64,000 nt of DNA. It comes from Atriophallophorus winterbourni. Taxonomy: Eukaryota; Platyhelminthes; Trematoda; Plagiorchiida; Microphallidae. The stretch covers positions 51,612 to 115,611 of the forward strand of contig JACCGJ010010573.1 of NCBI GenBank assembly GCA_013407085.1, written 5' to 3'. A model generated the notes under the pieces. The model made no database searches and was not told where the DNA came from. It worked only from the letters and a program-made list of their open reading frames with translations. A program made the translations under genes and the position numbers. Shown in pieces: positions 1 through 11,883 of this stretch (positions are counted from its first letter, which is position 1; the number at the start of each line of letters is the position of its first letter).

Positions 1-239
1 AGAGCGACCACGCTGTAATTCTTCTTGACTGGACTTTAGTGCATCCTAGTCCTCAAGTAAAGATGTCCCGCAACTTTGGTCGAATGGACATCGTCCAACT
101 ACAAACTAAAGCAATGAATCTGAGTTGGGAACCAGACGAATTAGAACCTAGTGTAGAAATTAGGTGGAATATTATAAAAGGGCACCTTTTAAAACTACAG
201 GATGATTTTGCTCCTCTACAACGGCGGTTGACTTCTTCT
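1..239 (+). mobile_element. LINE endonuclease-end fragment
   Basis: Frame 3 opens with SDHAVILLDW. This resembles the SDH motif that closes the apurinic-type (EEP) endonuclease domain of non-LTR retrotransposon ORF2, followed by a charged linker like those that lie before the reverse transcriptase. The fragment stops near base 240, where a different LINE begins in another frame. It is therefore the remnant of a separate element, cut off by the window on the left and by the next insertion on the right. The family is uncertain because only one motif is visible. Confidence 0.5.
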
Positions 240-2839
240 GATCGGAGATTTCAATTTGCCGAACTATAAGGGAAATTCAGTCTACCCAGAAAACTCCTTG
301 AATGCTTTATTTCAACAGTTGCTGGAGGAAATTCCACTTTACAACCATATTTTTGACAATACCCGATTTCGGGGTAGTGATACGCCGTCTATCTTGGACT
401 TGATACTGACAAACGAAGAGTACGTGATTGAAAGTCTCGCTTATGGAGCTCCTATGGGACTCAGTGACCACTTAGTTATCACGTTTGATTATATTTGTCA
501 GGCAATCAGAACAAGTGACACCAGCAAGTTGATTAGGAAAATTGACTTTTCACAACTTAATACTACTCTGAAGAATGTCACAGACCCTGGTCTCGAGTCC
601 GACAGCGTACAAGGTCAGTGGCAATGGATGGCAAACGAAATTAAATTTGCAGTTGAAGTGCACTCTCATCTTGTTCCGAAGGTGCGGAAAAGGGGATACA
701 CGTTTAAACTGAGAAGACGAACACGGAAATGGTTGACTATGCGAAATGCTGCATGGCGGGCTCACCGACTTGATAGCACTGCTGAAAGTTGGGAAACATT
801 CCGTTTGCTCAGAAATAAGGTAAACAAACTTGTTGTTAACGACAAATTAATTTATCAAAAACATTTACTCGACAAAATGGAATCAAACCCAAAAATTCTC
901 TATCAGATCATAAATAACCGGTCTAGGGTGAAACCAGGGGTTGCTGCTTTAAAGACGCGTGATGGAACAACAACCACAGCATCGAAATCTGCCGAGGTTC
1001 TAGCCCATTTCTTCTCCACTGTCTTCAGCCCACGAAACACCGTTACCTGCCCCTTAACTCCCGTCACCTTACCTGAAAATGTTCTACAAGAACTAACTAT
1101 TACCCCGGACAGTGTCCTCCGAACATTGCTAAATCTCAACACGAAAAAATCTCCCGGAGCTGATGAAATTACCCCGCTGATCCTCAAAAACTGTGCTTCT
1201 ACTTTGTGTACGACCCTGACCTACTTGTTTAATCTCTCTTTAACCCAAAGTTTCGTTCCATGTGATTGGAAGAAAGGCATCATTACCCCAATCTACAAAG
1301 GAGGAAACCGTTCCGAAGTATCCAACTATAGACCAGTAACACTACTACCGGTGATATCTAAAGTAATGGAGCGCCTCGTTGCAAACAGCGTCACAAAACA
1401 TCTGGAAGACAATTGCTTGCTCGCAGTTGAACAACACGGCTTCAGAAAAAGACACTCTTGCCTTTCAAACCTTCTGCTCTCCCTCGATGACTGGACACAA
1501 GCTGTAGACAAAGGTCTCACCATACACGCGTGTTATCTTGATATGTCCAAAGCATTCGATCGTGTCAACCACAGTCTGTTACTACAAAAAATGGAGCAAT
1601 GTGGCATCAAGGGTTCATTACTAGCCTGGTTTGAGGATTATCTCCGCGACCGTGTCATTCGAGTAAGGGTTGACGGTGCTTTATCACGACCCATTGCAGT
1701 AACGAGTGGGGTGCCGCAGGGATCAGTGCTTGGACCAATTCTGTTCCTGATCTATGTTAACGACTTACCGAAACTTGTTCGCAGCAAAATCTTGTTATTT
1801 GCGAATGACATCAAGCTGTGGACACAAGTACGCACAACTGAAGATTGCAGACAGCTTCAGCTGGACCTTGATGCCTTACAGAACTGGTCAGTTAGAAATG
1901 AACTACCTTTCAATTTCAGCAAATGCAAGGTATTGACTATTGGAAGATATTTTGAGTTCTCTTACACCCTTGGTTCCCATATTCTTGAAAGCACTGACAA
2001 GGAAAAGGACTTGGGTGTGTGGGTGAGCAGCACATTGAAACCGTCGCATAACGCCACAGCTGTATATGAAAAGACGTCGCGAGTACTGCTACTGCTAAAA
2101 CGCGTGTTCGGGAGTTTCACTAAGCAAACCGTTCATCGAATAATTAATACGTACTTGAGGCCAACCATGGAGTATGCGGTTCAGGCTTGGTCACCCTGGC
2201 TACAGAAGGACATGAGCCTCTTGCAGAGAATATATCATCGGACTACCAAGCTCGTACGCGGTTTGAAGCACAAACAATACGAAGATCGTATTGCAAGTCT
2301 CAATCTATTCGACTTTCGCTACCGCCGTCTTAGAGGTGATTTGATACTTATGTTCAATATACTGCATACCCCCAACCATCCCCTAAATCAACTATTCACG
2401 CGACTACCACGCAGAACCAGCCGGAGTCACGACTATACAGTACATATTCCTGACTCGAGACTGAACTGTCGAAGGTACTTTTATTCTGTACGTGTATGCT
2501 TTACCTGGAACTGCCTACCTTGTAATGTTGCACATTCACCCAACTTGGATATATTCAAATCGAATTTGGACAATTTCATGTTGACCAATCCAAACATTGA
2601 AACAATATATTCTGCATCATAAAGCTTTGAACCAATGCATCCAAGTAAACTATACATATTTACCCTATCAAACCGGTTGAAAACAATTTCTGCTCTATGT
2701 ATTTTCACGTGATTCCTGAACTAATCAGTAGGAAAACCAACCCCGTTTTACTGCCTATGTTATTTGTAATTCGCATATTACTTTGTGGTTTTTGTAAAGC
2801 TATGTGCTTTTTGGACCATTAAATTGAATTGAATTGAAC
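240..2839 (+). mobile_element. 5'-truncated CR1/Jockey-like LINE (family A)
   Basis: The element enters in the middle of the endonuclease at GDFNLPN (about 244-264), runs through one long ORF2 frame and ends in a short 3' UTR. The tail is TTGAA-type tandem repeats after the string gaccattaaattgaa (about 2814-2837). Short tandem repeats instead of poly(A) are the usual 3' end of CR1-clade elements. The same 3' end recurs in antisense at 41556-41660, about 45118-45420 and about 54766-55065. Truncation at the 5' end is the normal outcome of target-primed reverse transcription. Confidence 0.85.
256..2622 (+). pseudogene. CR1-like ORF2 (partial endonuclease + reverse transcriptase), catalytic Asp lost
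   Basis: 788 codons open without a stop, but the frame already runs in from about base 240, so 256 is only the first in-frame ATG and not a native start. In order: the C-terminal third of an EEP endonuclease (GDFNLPN just upstream, SDHLVITFDY at about residues 70-79); a linker; reverse transcriptase with NYRPVTLLPVISK, HGFRKRHSCLSNLL, YLDMSKAFDRVNH and GVPQGSVLGPILFL; then the C-terminal domain ending NPNIETIYSAS. The catalytic box reads FAND instead of FADD: codon 1804-1806 is AAT (residue 517). This Asp binds catalytic metal throughout the family, so this copy should be inactive although its frame is intact. The closest relative in the window is ORF2 at 29717-32506. Confidence 0.88.
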
Positions 2840-2841
2840 CA

Positions 2842-4795
2842 GTGAGAACGCGAGGAAAACCACCCTGGTGGAGCGCGTCTATTCTCAAGGCTATTAGATG
2901 TCGTGACCGTAGCTGGAGGGCGTACAAATTCTGTGGAACTCACAGATCTAGACTGCAGTACATACAGACCAGAAATTCAGCTGTTGCACTGCAAAGGAAA
3001 GCTAAAAGGGACTTCGAATCCCGACTTGCCAAAAAAGCAAAGATTAACTTGAAAGCTTTTTATGGATACGTTCAGTCCAAGCGATCATTAAGAGAAGAAA
3101 TAGGTACGTTAGTGCTGGATGATGGCAATACGGCTTTGACTGCACCGGAAAAAGCCGATGCGTTGCATTCATTCTTCTGCAGTGTTTATCGGCGCGATTC
3201 AAGTAACTGTTTAGAAACTCACGAGTGCAGAGCACCTACCTTTAGCTCGGCGGAGGTTAATCAGGAAATGGTCACCACAGTTCTGTCGCAGCTGGACAAA
3301 ACTAAGTCGGCTGGCCCCGACGGCATACATCCGGCTATCCTTCAACCGCTCGCGAATATGGTTAGCCTTGCAATCAGAAATATTTTCGAAGCTACCCTAC
3401 TCCAGGGTATACTACCGGATGATTGGAAACGAGCGGCGGTAATAGCCATATACAAAAAGGGTCCAATTTCGGATGTACGCAACTACAGGCCAGTAAGCCT
3501 GACAAGCATTCTTTGCAAGTGCTTGGAAAAAATAATTCGGCACCAGGTATGTATATATTTGGTAGCCAATTCCTTACTATCCGATGCCCAGCACGGATTC
3601 TGGAAAGGAAGGTCCTGCCTAACCAATCTTCTAAGCTTTCTGGACGAAGTGACATTACGCCTCGATGAAGGGAGAGTAGTCGAAGTCTGCTATCTTGATT
3701 TTCGAAAGGCATTTGACTCGGTGAACCATAGGTACCTTCTGCACAAACTAAGTATGTGTGGCGTCACAGGTGACCTACATCGATGGTTAGACAGCTTCTT
3801 AACTATTCGCACTAACTATGTTAGAATTGCAGGGGAGTGCTCGCAGGATCCCTGATTCTCAGTGGAGTGCCTCAAGGCTCGGTGCTTGGTCCATTACTTT
3901 TTCTTATTTTTGTAAACGACCTGGCAGCGTGCTTGAGTTCACGCTGCTTCCTGTTTGCCGATGATGTTAAGATCCTAGGAACCGACAGTAGAGATACGCT
4001 TATCTCTGATTTAGAAAAAGTAATCGAGTGGACAAAGACCTGGGACTTGCCACTAAACCTGGGGAAGAGCTGTCTTCTGACGACTGATTTAGCGACAACC
4101 CAACTAGAAGTTGGAGAAGGAACTATCAGAATAGCGGCTGCTCAGAAAGTGAAGGATCTTGGCATTACTATAACAGGCGATTTTAAATGGGCTACTCAAT
4201 GTGCCGAAGCTGCAAACAAGGCTCGCAGAGAATTGTTCAGACTTCGCTCAGCGTTATCTTGCCGAAAACCTTCAATCTTCATTCCCTTATACAAAGTAGT
4301 CGTGCGGCCTCACTTGGAGTACTGCGTTCAATCCTGGGCACCGTACTTGAAAAAGGATATAGCATGTCTCGAAAGGGTCCAGCGCCTTGCGACTAGGATG
4401 GTTGAGGGTCAGGCAGGTAAAACTTATGAGGCTAGACTCAAGGACCTCGGTTTGTTCTCACTAAAGAGACGGCGGCTGCGAGGTGACCTAATAGAAGCCT
4501 TCAAGATTCTAAAGGGTCTTACAGGTGATCATATTACTGAAATCCTTAAACATGCACCCAAAGCAGCTACAAGAGGTAATTCCATGAAACTTCTTAAGAG
4601 TAGGCCCAGGTTGCTGGCACGTGAGCACTTTTTCAGCAACCGTGTGGTCAACTTATGGAACAAGCTTCCAGATTGTATAGTAAGCCTCCCAAATGTTTTG
4701 AGCTTTAAAAGGGAATTAGACGTTAAATGGTCTATCATATTTCCGCATATTGTCGAATAAAAACTTTATAAAAAAACAAAAAAAACGTATTTTTA
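2842..4795 (+). pseudogene. Truncated Jockey/CR1-like LINE ORF2 with one frameshift
   Basis: A second LINE abuts the tail of the first. It begins between endonuclease and reverse transcriptase (RTRGKPPWWSASILKAI). RT motifs are DDWKRAAVIAIYKKG, NYRPVSLTSILCKCLEK, YLDFRKAFDSVNH, SGVPQGSVLGPLLFL and FADDVKI, then a C-terminal domain ending at stop 4758-4760. The reading frame changes between 3837 and 3855. Restoring one missing base near 3850 would rejoin the halves, so this is a recent single-base break in an otherwise clean ORF. The 3' end is A-rich (about 4757-4790), unlike the tandem-repeat tails of the CR1-type copies, so it is a different family. The FADD box is intact. Confidence 0.85.
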
Positions 4796-4799
4796 CATT

Positions 4800-4906
4800 T
4801 TTATCATATCTGTCTAGGCCTGGACAACCTGACAGTAAATTAGCCCACATGCAGTCTATGACTGTGTTTCACTTTACCTCAACTAGGCTAGTGATTTCAT
4901 ACACCA
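4800..4906 (+). repeat. SINE-like repeat, 3' half
   Basis: Carries the family core tctgtctaggcctgg.caac, then cctgacag and a variant of the gcggcactttg block. It lies directly after the A-rich tail of the preceding LINE. The 5' half with the hairpin is absent. Confidence 0.75.
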
Positions 4907-4911
4907 CACAT

Positions 4912-5211
4912 TGTTCACGCATATTATTGCATTGTTTCCTGAATAGCTGACCTCTCACCGTGCTGGTGAAGAGAAACCCTACCTTACTTTCCAGTTATTC
5001 GGAAGCAAGAACGTGTGAAAAGTACGAACTGTATACTCGATATCGAAGTGCCGGGTGCTCAACCGCATACCGTCGAAGGAAATCTGGGCGCGTGATTGGC
5101 TTTTAGCCACCTTCAGCCCTGTGCAACTTGAACTTGAACTTGAACTTGAACTTCAAGGTTTTTGTTATCGGTTTACCCGCATCGTTTGTATTGACTGTAC
5201 TGCTTTATGAG
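4912..5211 (+). promoter_or_regulatory. 5' flank / 5' UTR of the basigin-like gene
   Basis: No clear TATA element is seen. A hexanucleotide run (aacttg, five copies) lies at 5125-5154. An upstream ATG at 5207 opens a five-codon frame (stop 5222-5224) that overlaps the presumed start at 5212 in another frame, so it could damp translation. Promoter function is inferred from position only. Confidence 0.35.
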
Positions 5212-8200
5212 ATGCTTCATTTAATATCGGTCTACGTCCTGTTTAGCATTTTCGCAATATTTGTTTACATTCCAAGTGTTACACATGCCCGATTTGGTAC
5301 GTTTTTTTATTAATGTAATCTTCAGTTATTGAAGAAGCTGACAATGGAAAGCTTACATCATATGTAAATAACATTAAGTTACGAGAATTATCGTTCGAAA
5401 AACGTTCAATAAATTTTTCTGCTCCAACCTCTGTCACTTTTCTCGTAAGCGATACAACTGACGTTAGTCAGCACACCCGTGTATGGTCTATAAACAGGGT
5501 TGATGTTTCCAAATTTGTAACGGTATGTGGTGAAGATGCCTCTGCTGACCCTGCTGATCTGTGTACAACGGAAAAGAAAACGGGAAACAAGATTGAGATC
5601 AAACTAAATTTAAGAAACAAATGTAATTTTTAATCCATATTATTTTCTGTAGATCTTGTTACCGGAAGCTATGCACTTTCTATTCACCCAACGCGGCCCG
5701 GTGAAGAACCTGTTTCGGATACTGGATTTGTTTATGGTACGTTTTGATACCAATTACTTATTACCCGCTTTAATTCGTTCTTTGGCCAAAATATTTCAAT
5801 ACTTGTCATCCATTCAAATTTTGGTTTTGTAATCATGTCATGCTAACTTGATTTACCCTGCTAGATGACCGCGTTCTGTGTTTTTGGGTTCACTTCACAA
5901 TATCAAAGCAAGGTTAACGTGCTTTCAAATCAGCTTTATTTATTTTTTATATCTATGTTCCTTCCAATGCAGTAATAATGCTCCGTAAACGAAAAACGAT
6001 TGGTAGCCGTTCGTTCGTTGTGATTGTTCCACATTTTAATGCCTGGTTGTGATAAATCCAGTACACACTCTTTATACCTTAATCTTCACCTGTGGCAGAC
6101 TACGGTCGTTGATATTAAAATGTTCAGATGGAATATGAGCGGTGAGTCGAAAAAGCAAAGAGAAATGTTTGAGTTTCGAAGGCCTTATAACGGGCCTCAT
6201 TCGTGTTTAGCCTGCACCATCAATGGATTTTTGTGGCATTTGGACAGGTAGGGCGTTAACCCGGGACACAGCTACCCACCACATCCTTCGGAACAGGGTC
6301 AGTTGAAACGGCGTGTATACGGACTTCCGATACTGGGATCTGGAAGAGCAATGTAAAGAGTTAGCGGGGTTGTGACGAAAATGCAAATGGCACAGAAAGA
6401 GAACTTACCGTTGCCACGAGCTAGCGAGTTTGGGAAAAATAGTGTTTACGGGGTACTTGTGTCTTGGGAGTGGGATATTCCATGGAGGTGAGAATCGAGG
6501 AGACCTTTGAATGAACCGAGAGAAGCGGCCTCAAAAAGCGTGTCTGGAAGAGTGTTCCACTGACGGCAAACTCTCACAGATAAAAAATCTGTGTCGACAT
6601 TCAAGCCTGCTCTGTTGATGTAACAGTTTGAGCTCATGTCCTCGGAGGTTAGTGCTTGGAGAGGGAACGAATAGGGAGTTGCATGGATGGGAGGGGTCAG
6701 TCAAGATCCGGTGGGTATGTAAAATGTCACCGCGGTGAAGACGGTAGGTAACGGAGAATATATCTAAACTGCGTAACCTTTCCTCGTAAGACATGTTGTG
6801 CATACCACGGACAAGCTTTGTCGCACGTCACTGGGCTTTTTAGAGAAGGGGCGTCTTTGCATAGCTATGGCTGCCAAGCCAGTACTGCGTACTCCAAGTG
6901 AGGGCATGGATGTGCAATCGTGCAGCATTTCTATGCTGCACGGCTAACATCGTGCTAAATTGATTGGCCAATGGTAGTGAGCTGCGTGCTGAAACAAGCT
7001 GGAGTCTCACTACTATTTCTATTGTCATATCTGTATAGGCCTGGGCAACCTGACAGTATCTTAGCCCACGTGCAATATCTGACTGTGCGGCACTTTGCCT
7101 TGATCAGGCCTGTGCTTCCATACCATACTCCAAGTGAGGACGGGTGTAGACATTCAGCAGTGTCGGGAAGAGAAACCGGTCAAACCTGCCTAAAGCATGG
7201 CGAAGTAAGCCAATGTTGCGATTGGCTACTGCTGCGGCTCGTTCGCATTGCGTGGTGCAACCGAGATCGTGCTGGATGATGATACCGAGATCCTTTTCTT
7301 GTCGAACACTCTGAAGTACTGTTGAGCCCAAACTGTAAGCTACCGAATCTGAGTGTCGGATGGGGAGAACGCTACACTTGGAGGTGTTAAATGGGAGATG
7401 ATTCCTTAAAGACCAGCTGTGTGAACGATCTAAGTCATCTTGCAGGATGTGTGAATCCCTTGGCGATTTGAGTGAGCGCCAGATCTTGACATCTTCCGCA
7501 AATAGGAGGAACGGCGATTAAATGTTCTGGCCAATATCATTGATGAAAATGATGAAGAGTCGTGGACCAAGAACGGAGCCTTGTGGCAGACCGCACTTGA
7601 TAGGGAAGCGGGCAGAATAGCAGTCACGCACACGAACACAGAGGGAGCGGTCGCGAAGAAAGTACTTCATCCCGGGCAATAAGGATGACCCAACGCCGCA
7701 GGCAGCGAGTTGAAGTAAAAGAATGCCGTGGTCGACACGGTCGAATAACTAGGAGAAATCCAGAAATACTGCATAATATTTGAACCGCGATCGGCGAAGT
7801 GGTGTATTGATTCAAACTCAGTGATGAACACTGAAGATAAGGGATGATTTACATAGTCGTCAGACAACGGCAATCGTTTTCGTGCAGCTCAAATTAAATT
7901 CTGCCCTCAAACGGGTATCACTTCATTAACATTTATGCGCTGATGTCTTGGCCTCTCTGTGACACTTCACATGATTCCAAATTTAAGTTTCGATAATTGA
8001 CTTGATCGACATTTCCACTGGATTATTTATTGCCTTTATTAACTCAAAATAACATTTATGTCGTTGGCCAACCTAATAATATCTGGAGCTACGAGCAGGG
8101 TATGACTTTAAATTACTTTTCCTAGCTCCAGGCTTGCGATTTAATACATATTTGTAGGGTTGGTCATAGTTCTCATTAAGCACACCCCCAACTATATGTA

Positions 8201-11200
8201 TGTATGTATGAAATCCCAAGCCTTATCCAGGCAAAGTGCCGCACATTAGAGGACTGCACGTGGGCTAAGATACTGTCAGGTTGCCTAGGTCTAGACGGAT
8301 TTGCGAAAGGAAAATGGCAATGGCGGTGAAAGTCCATCGTGTATTCGCATACAGCTCACTACCGGTAGCAAATCTTTTTAGTACGGTGTTAGCCGTACAG
8401 CACAGAAGTGCTGCACGATGTCACATAAGTGCATCCAAGTATATATGGAATCACACAGTTAACATCAGGCAAAATGTCGCACAGACTTCACATACTCTGA
8501 CCCAGCTTATGACAGATTTTACAAAGAGTAGCAGTGAGAAAAATATCCCGTCTTTATCGGTGACATATAATTTAGTCCGGTGTTACCCGCATGCATGTAA
8601 TCACGAGCCCGATCTAGGCAAAGTACCGCACATTCATAGACAGCTCCTAGAATACGATACTGTCATATTGCCCAGACCTAAACAGATTTGAGAAATTAAA
8701 TAAAAATGGCAATGAAGCTGACTTGCTGATGTCGCTCTACTCGTTCAGGAAACTTGATTAAATGGCTGTTCCATTAGAGGTGTAGGTACCTCATCCCATT
8801 TTTTGTGATTACTCTTTTATAGACTCCGTAGCTATTTAAGCCCCGGCATTCCCCACCTTATAAGCTTTCATTTTTTCATGGTTGTCTAGCAGTTAAGCAT
8901 TCGTACACGTCTTTGATAATGATGATAAAGAAACCACCATGTTTTTGCATGCAGCTCACCACCGGTGGCAAATCAATTTAGTACGGTGTTATCTGTACAC
9001 CATATAAGCAATACAAGACTGTACATCAGTGCTTTGTACCTGCTGGATCACTGTCTTTTCATTATGACGTCTCGCTACGCTTGTGGGCTTTTTAATTACT
9101 GGAAAGTCTACCAATAGCGCTAAACATGCATCAATTTCTTCGTTTTTTCTCAATTCAGAAATGTCGAACATCTGTTAAATTTTTTGTTTGAATGAATTTT
9201 TGGTTTCCGTCAGCAAATCGTTGTCCTTGTCTATTCTTAACACCAATCATCCTAAAGCATAAGTCTGTATCCAGATTGATTGTCAAGCGATATGAAACAG
9301 GAAAAACAAATGATCAAGCGTTTGAAAAGAAAGAGAGCAAGCGAAATATACCAATCTCCTTATCGGTAGCTTCTTTATTTCAGCATACTTTGGTTACGGC
9401 CCTAGCGGTGCTTTCTGATGACGGCTTCTAGCGTTGGCTTCGCCTTCGAACCCCCACGTCTCGGCTCAGAGAACAACGCTGGTATACCGAATCTTATCTT
9501 TGTAGAACGATGGCGTTGTTCTGTACATCGGTTGAAAGGAAAACAAAAAGAATAGAATGGAGCAAATAGGCAGTATCGTTGTTCGCTGCCTGTCAGCGTT
9601 ATTATATCTAATCCGGATGTCCGTTGCTTCGCGCCATTTGAATGTATATTTTGAAAGGTGATCGATATGGCTGACCGGGCGGCGAAAATCGATAATTGTA
9701 CACGTGACGTTGATTGAACTTTGAATCGGGTGTTAGCCAAAGGTTGAATAGGTAGATGTGTACAATGGTGAGTGTGTATAGACAATTGTCTGCTACAATA
9801 CCACCTCGTTGCCTGGCCTCCCTTTCGTTTCTCCCAGAACTTACCAAGCTCTGCTAATAAGGCACGGTATGGGAAGTGGTGATGAGGTATTCTTAAATCG
9901 TGTCCCAGCCATCACGAACGAGCCAACATCAGCGTTTCTCACAGTTCGTGACCTTTTGTCGTTACTCCCGTTTGTTGACATCCAGATCAGCTAACACCGA
10001 GTATAAATAATCTGTCGCAAGTATCGGGTGTTATAAACAGAATGCAAGCCGACATCTTGCGCTCGTTTCTCAACTATAAAGAAACTAATCTCGTGGTAGT
10101 CGCTCACATAAAATTCGCGCTTGCCATTGATACCAATTTCTTTGTCACTCAATTTGTAGGGTTTCGGTATTATCCAAATCTCATATAAACTCATCTATCA
10201 AATAATTTCATTTCAGCTGAATCTGTTTTGCCGGTATTTTCAAAAGTAAGGAGAGTTGTAGAAAACGACCGGTTGAGCATTTTGTGCCAAGTTACTGGGT
10301 ACCCTCTTCCAAGAGTCGTCAATTGGTATTTTTCCCATGTCAACCGAGAATCCATGAACGATGCTGCTGTCCTCAAAGAGGCGGAAAAGAACCTCGCACC
10401 ACTGGTGGGCCCTTCGGAATCTTACGTTTTCGTGAAGAATTCAGTAACTGACGATGAGCTTGTGTTTGAAAACCTACCAGCTTCATTTGGTGGACTATTT
10501 GCTTGTCGCGTTGAAGACCCTTTCAGTGAAACGGATCAATCCTTTATATTGGTGCACGTAAAAGGTCAGTGGGTTAATACGTTTGATTTTGATGCAATTT
10601 TATTTAATCGAGAATGCATCAACTCTAACAGAGCACAACAATTCGGCTCCTCTGATGCACATCACTCTAGCTCCTGGTAAAACTAGGATTACATTACTTT
10701 CGCTGTTCATTGTAGGCGCTCTCCTTGATGATATCAACAGCGCAATCGATCGCTTAGCGAGTGGGAAGGCCCCTGGTAACGTCCTTAGCTTAGGAACAGC
10801 TTTTATACAGCCACTTCATCCATTGTTTCTTCAGTGCTGGCAGAAGTATGTCCCACAAGAGATGCGAGACACCGAGAACATCACGCTATTTAAGAGTACG
10901 GGTGATAGAGGCGAGTGCAACAAATACAAAGGAATCTCCCTTCTGAATGTTGTAAGCAAATTATTTGCTAAAGTCTTACAGATCCTGCTGCAAGTTTTAG
11001 CTGATATAGTTTACTCCGAGTAAGCGCAACAAACTGGGATGAGATGCCTCCACCTCGACTGGAACAGGCTTTCAATCAAGTTTCCTGAACGAGTAGAGCG
11101 ACAGCTTTCTCTCAGCCTTCACTGTCATGCCTAAATTTCAAATCGTTTATCTACAGATCGTTACGCCGCATTGTGGCCTTTCATTGGAATTGTGATCGAA

Positions 11201-11883
11201 GTCGCTCTGCTTGTGACGGGTATACTGTTCCACGAGCGCAATCAAATGCGTTCTCGGGCCGTCAAAAACGAATCTGCCACCGTGGACGCTGCCGATGCTA
11301 TTTCCAAATCGGTTGAACCCTCTGTGTTGCAGAACAATGTCGAACCACACGTGGAGACAGTGTCAGGCGGCGACAAAATGAACGATGGGGATACTGCGTA
11401 AGTTTTGTTTCATGTATCTTGTCGTTCTACCGGTTCATTTCTTGAGTCGTGGTCGCGGGAAATCTGTTCTCGCATTCGTTATCTCCGGAAGGAAGACTAT
11501 TACAAGAAAGGGAATAAGATTCATTGTAACTTGTGTGCACCTTTCCTTTGGTGTCTGGGGATGTTTAGAGAAATCGTGGCCTGATTTCACGTCTGCGACC
11601 GTCCCGTGCCAAAAAGCTTTCATTTGGAAATCCTCTGCACTGAAACTAAACAGAATGACCAGTTCCCCTTTCCGTGAAAATATCATTCCTTTTAATCGGA
11701 ACCTATTATGCTCCATGCAAATTAATTTTGAGATTCACTACTCCGTTTTGGCTTCTGACTGCTGAAAGCAGATCACGCCACCAGCGTACAAGTGACGCCG
11801 ATCGTCCGAGTACTGTTGATCGCTGTGAGCTCTGTGGGAGCGATCATCACTCCCTAATCGGACTGTTTAGTCATTCTGTCTAG
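5212..11883 (+). CDS. BSG: Basigin/neuroplastin-family membrane glycoprotein (six exons inferred)
   Basis: Exons by eye: 5212-5296, 5326-5622, 5653-5736, 10217-10564, 11157-11397 and, less surely, 11772-11883. Introns 1-4 are phase 1 and intron 5 is phase 2; all are GT-AG and the frame closes at 388 residues, close to human basigin. Introns 1 and 2 are only 29 and 30 bp. Exon 1 encodes a signal peptide (MLHLISVYVLFSIFAIFVYI, then PSVTHA). Exons 2-3 form an Ig-like domain, residues about 29-150, without the canonical Cys pair. Exon 4 is a normal Ig domain (C179, W192, C252). Exon 5 gives AALWPFIGIVIEVALLVTG with the family's buried Glu (E286), then a basic and acidic tail. Basigins chaperone monocarboxylate transporters at the plasma membrane; that role here is inference. 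The last exon is tentative: its TAG lies in a SINE-like repeat. Confidence 0.8.
6020..7890 (-). pseudogene. Decayed antisense Jockey-like LINE (family J), interrupted by a SINE-like insert
   Basis: Read on the minus strand from about 7890 downwards it encodes a decayed reverse transcriptase: a degraded FDRVDHG-type box, GLPQGSVLGPRLF, FAEDVKIW (second box residue D to E) and EKDLGIIIQHDLGCTTQCE. After the interruption come STQYWLGSHSYAKTPLL, MSYEERLRSLDIFS and SRLECRHRFF, then a 3' UTR running to about 6020. Stops and frame changes are frequent. A SINE-like repeat (6904-7125) splits it with a 14-bp target duplication; the LINE reading resumes across the insertion. A second copy of this family's 3' end is at about 14105-14625. 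The element is antisense to the host gene, as is often tolerated in introns. Confidence 0.8.
6904..7125 (+). mobile_element. SINE-like repeat, TSD-flanked
   Basis: 222 bp containing the whole short form of the family: hairpin (cgtgcagca at 6919-6927, tgctgcacg at 6934-6942), the agtgagctg block, then the taggcctgggcaacctgaca core and the gcggcactttgcc block. It is flanked by the 14-bp direct repeat tactccaagtgagg (6890-6903 and 7126-7139), and the host LINE continues outside both copies. This fits a SINE or a short LINE-derived element moved by target-primed reverse transcription. Confidence 0.8.
8212..8425 (-). repeat. SINE-like repeat, antisense, near-complete
   Basis: The minus strand shows hairpin remnant, agtgagctg block, taggcctag core and gcggcactttgcc block in order. 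A tetranucleotide run (tatg) lies at the 3' side (about 8191-8212), resembling the attc run behind the copy at 12359. The family seems to end in variable four-base repeats. Confidence 0.7.
8595..9005 (-). repeat. Broken antisense SINE-like copy
   Basis: The 3' half lies at about 8595-8700 and a 5' piece (gcagctcaccaccggtggca and following) at about 8940-9005. They are separated by about 240 bp that includes a short piece (8725-8760) of another dispersed repeat (the family at 11025, 17150 and 18745). Interpreted as one old copy split by later events, or two truncated copies. Confidence 0.55.
9006..10216. other. No recognisable feature (intronic)
   Basis: Short open frames occur on both strands but none shows a domain, a codon pattern or splice sites that would justify a gene. 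The stretch ends at the well-formed acceptor of the Ig2 exon. Confidence 0.5.
10690..11023 (+). pseudogene. LINE reverse-transcriptase fragment (family L)
   Basis: Translation shows AIDRLASGKAPG, then CWQKYVPQEMRDTENITLFK, GDRGECNKYKGISLLNVVSK and FAKVLQILLQVLADIVYSE. This is the N-terminal part of a LINE reverse transcriptase and matches, residue for residue in long stretches, the antisense element at 39760-41555. It lies wholly in intron 4 of the basigin-like gene (10565-11156). Truncated on both sides, so dead. Confidence 0.8.
11025..11130 (+). repeat. Dispersed repeat R2, fragment
   Basis: Contains gatgcctccacctcg..., then tcaatcaagtttcctgaacg and agtagagcgac. Related stretches are at 17150-17265, 18745-18870 and, antisense, 8725-8760. 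No coding potential is evident. Confidence 0.6.

Larger units (their letters stand above)
5737..10216 (+). other. Intron 3 of the basigin-like gene, filled with retroelements
   Basis: The donor follows ...GFVY at 5736 (gtacgt). The acceptor is tttcatttcag ending at 10216. Both are phase 1 and join the two Ig-coding halves. The intron contains an antisense Jockey-like LINE (about 6020-7890) and several SINE-like pieces. About 5740-6020 and 9006-10216 show no recognisable element or convincing exon. Confidence 0.7.
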
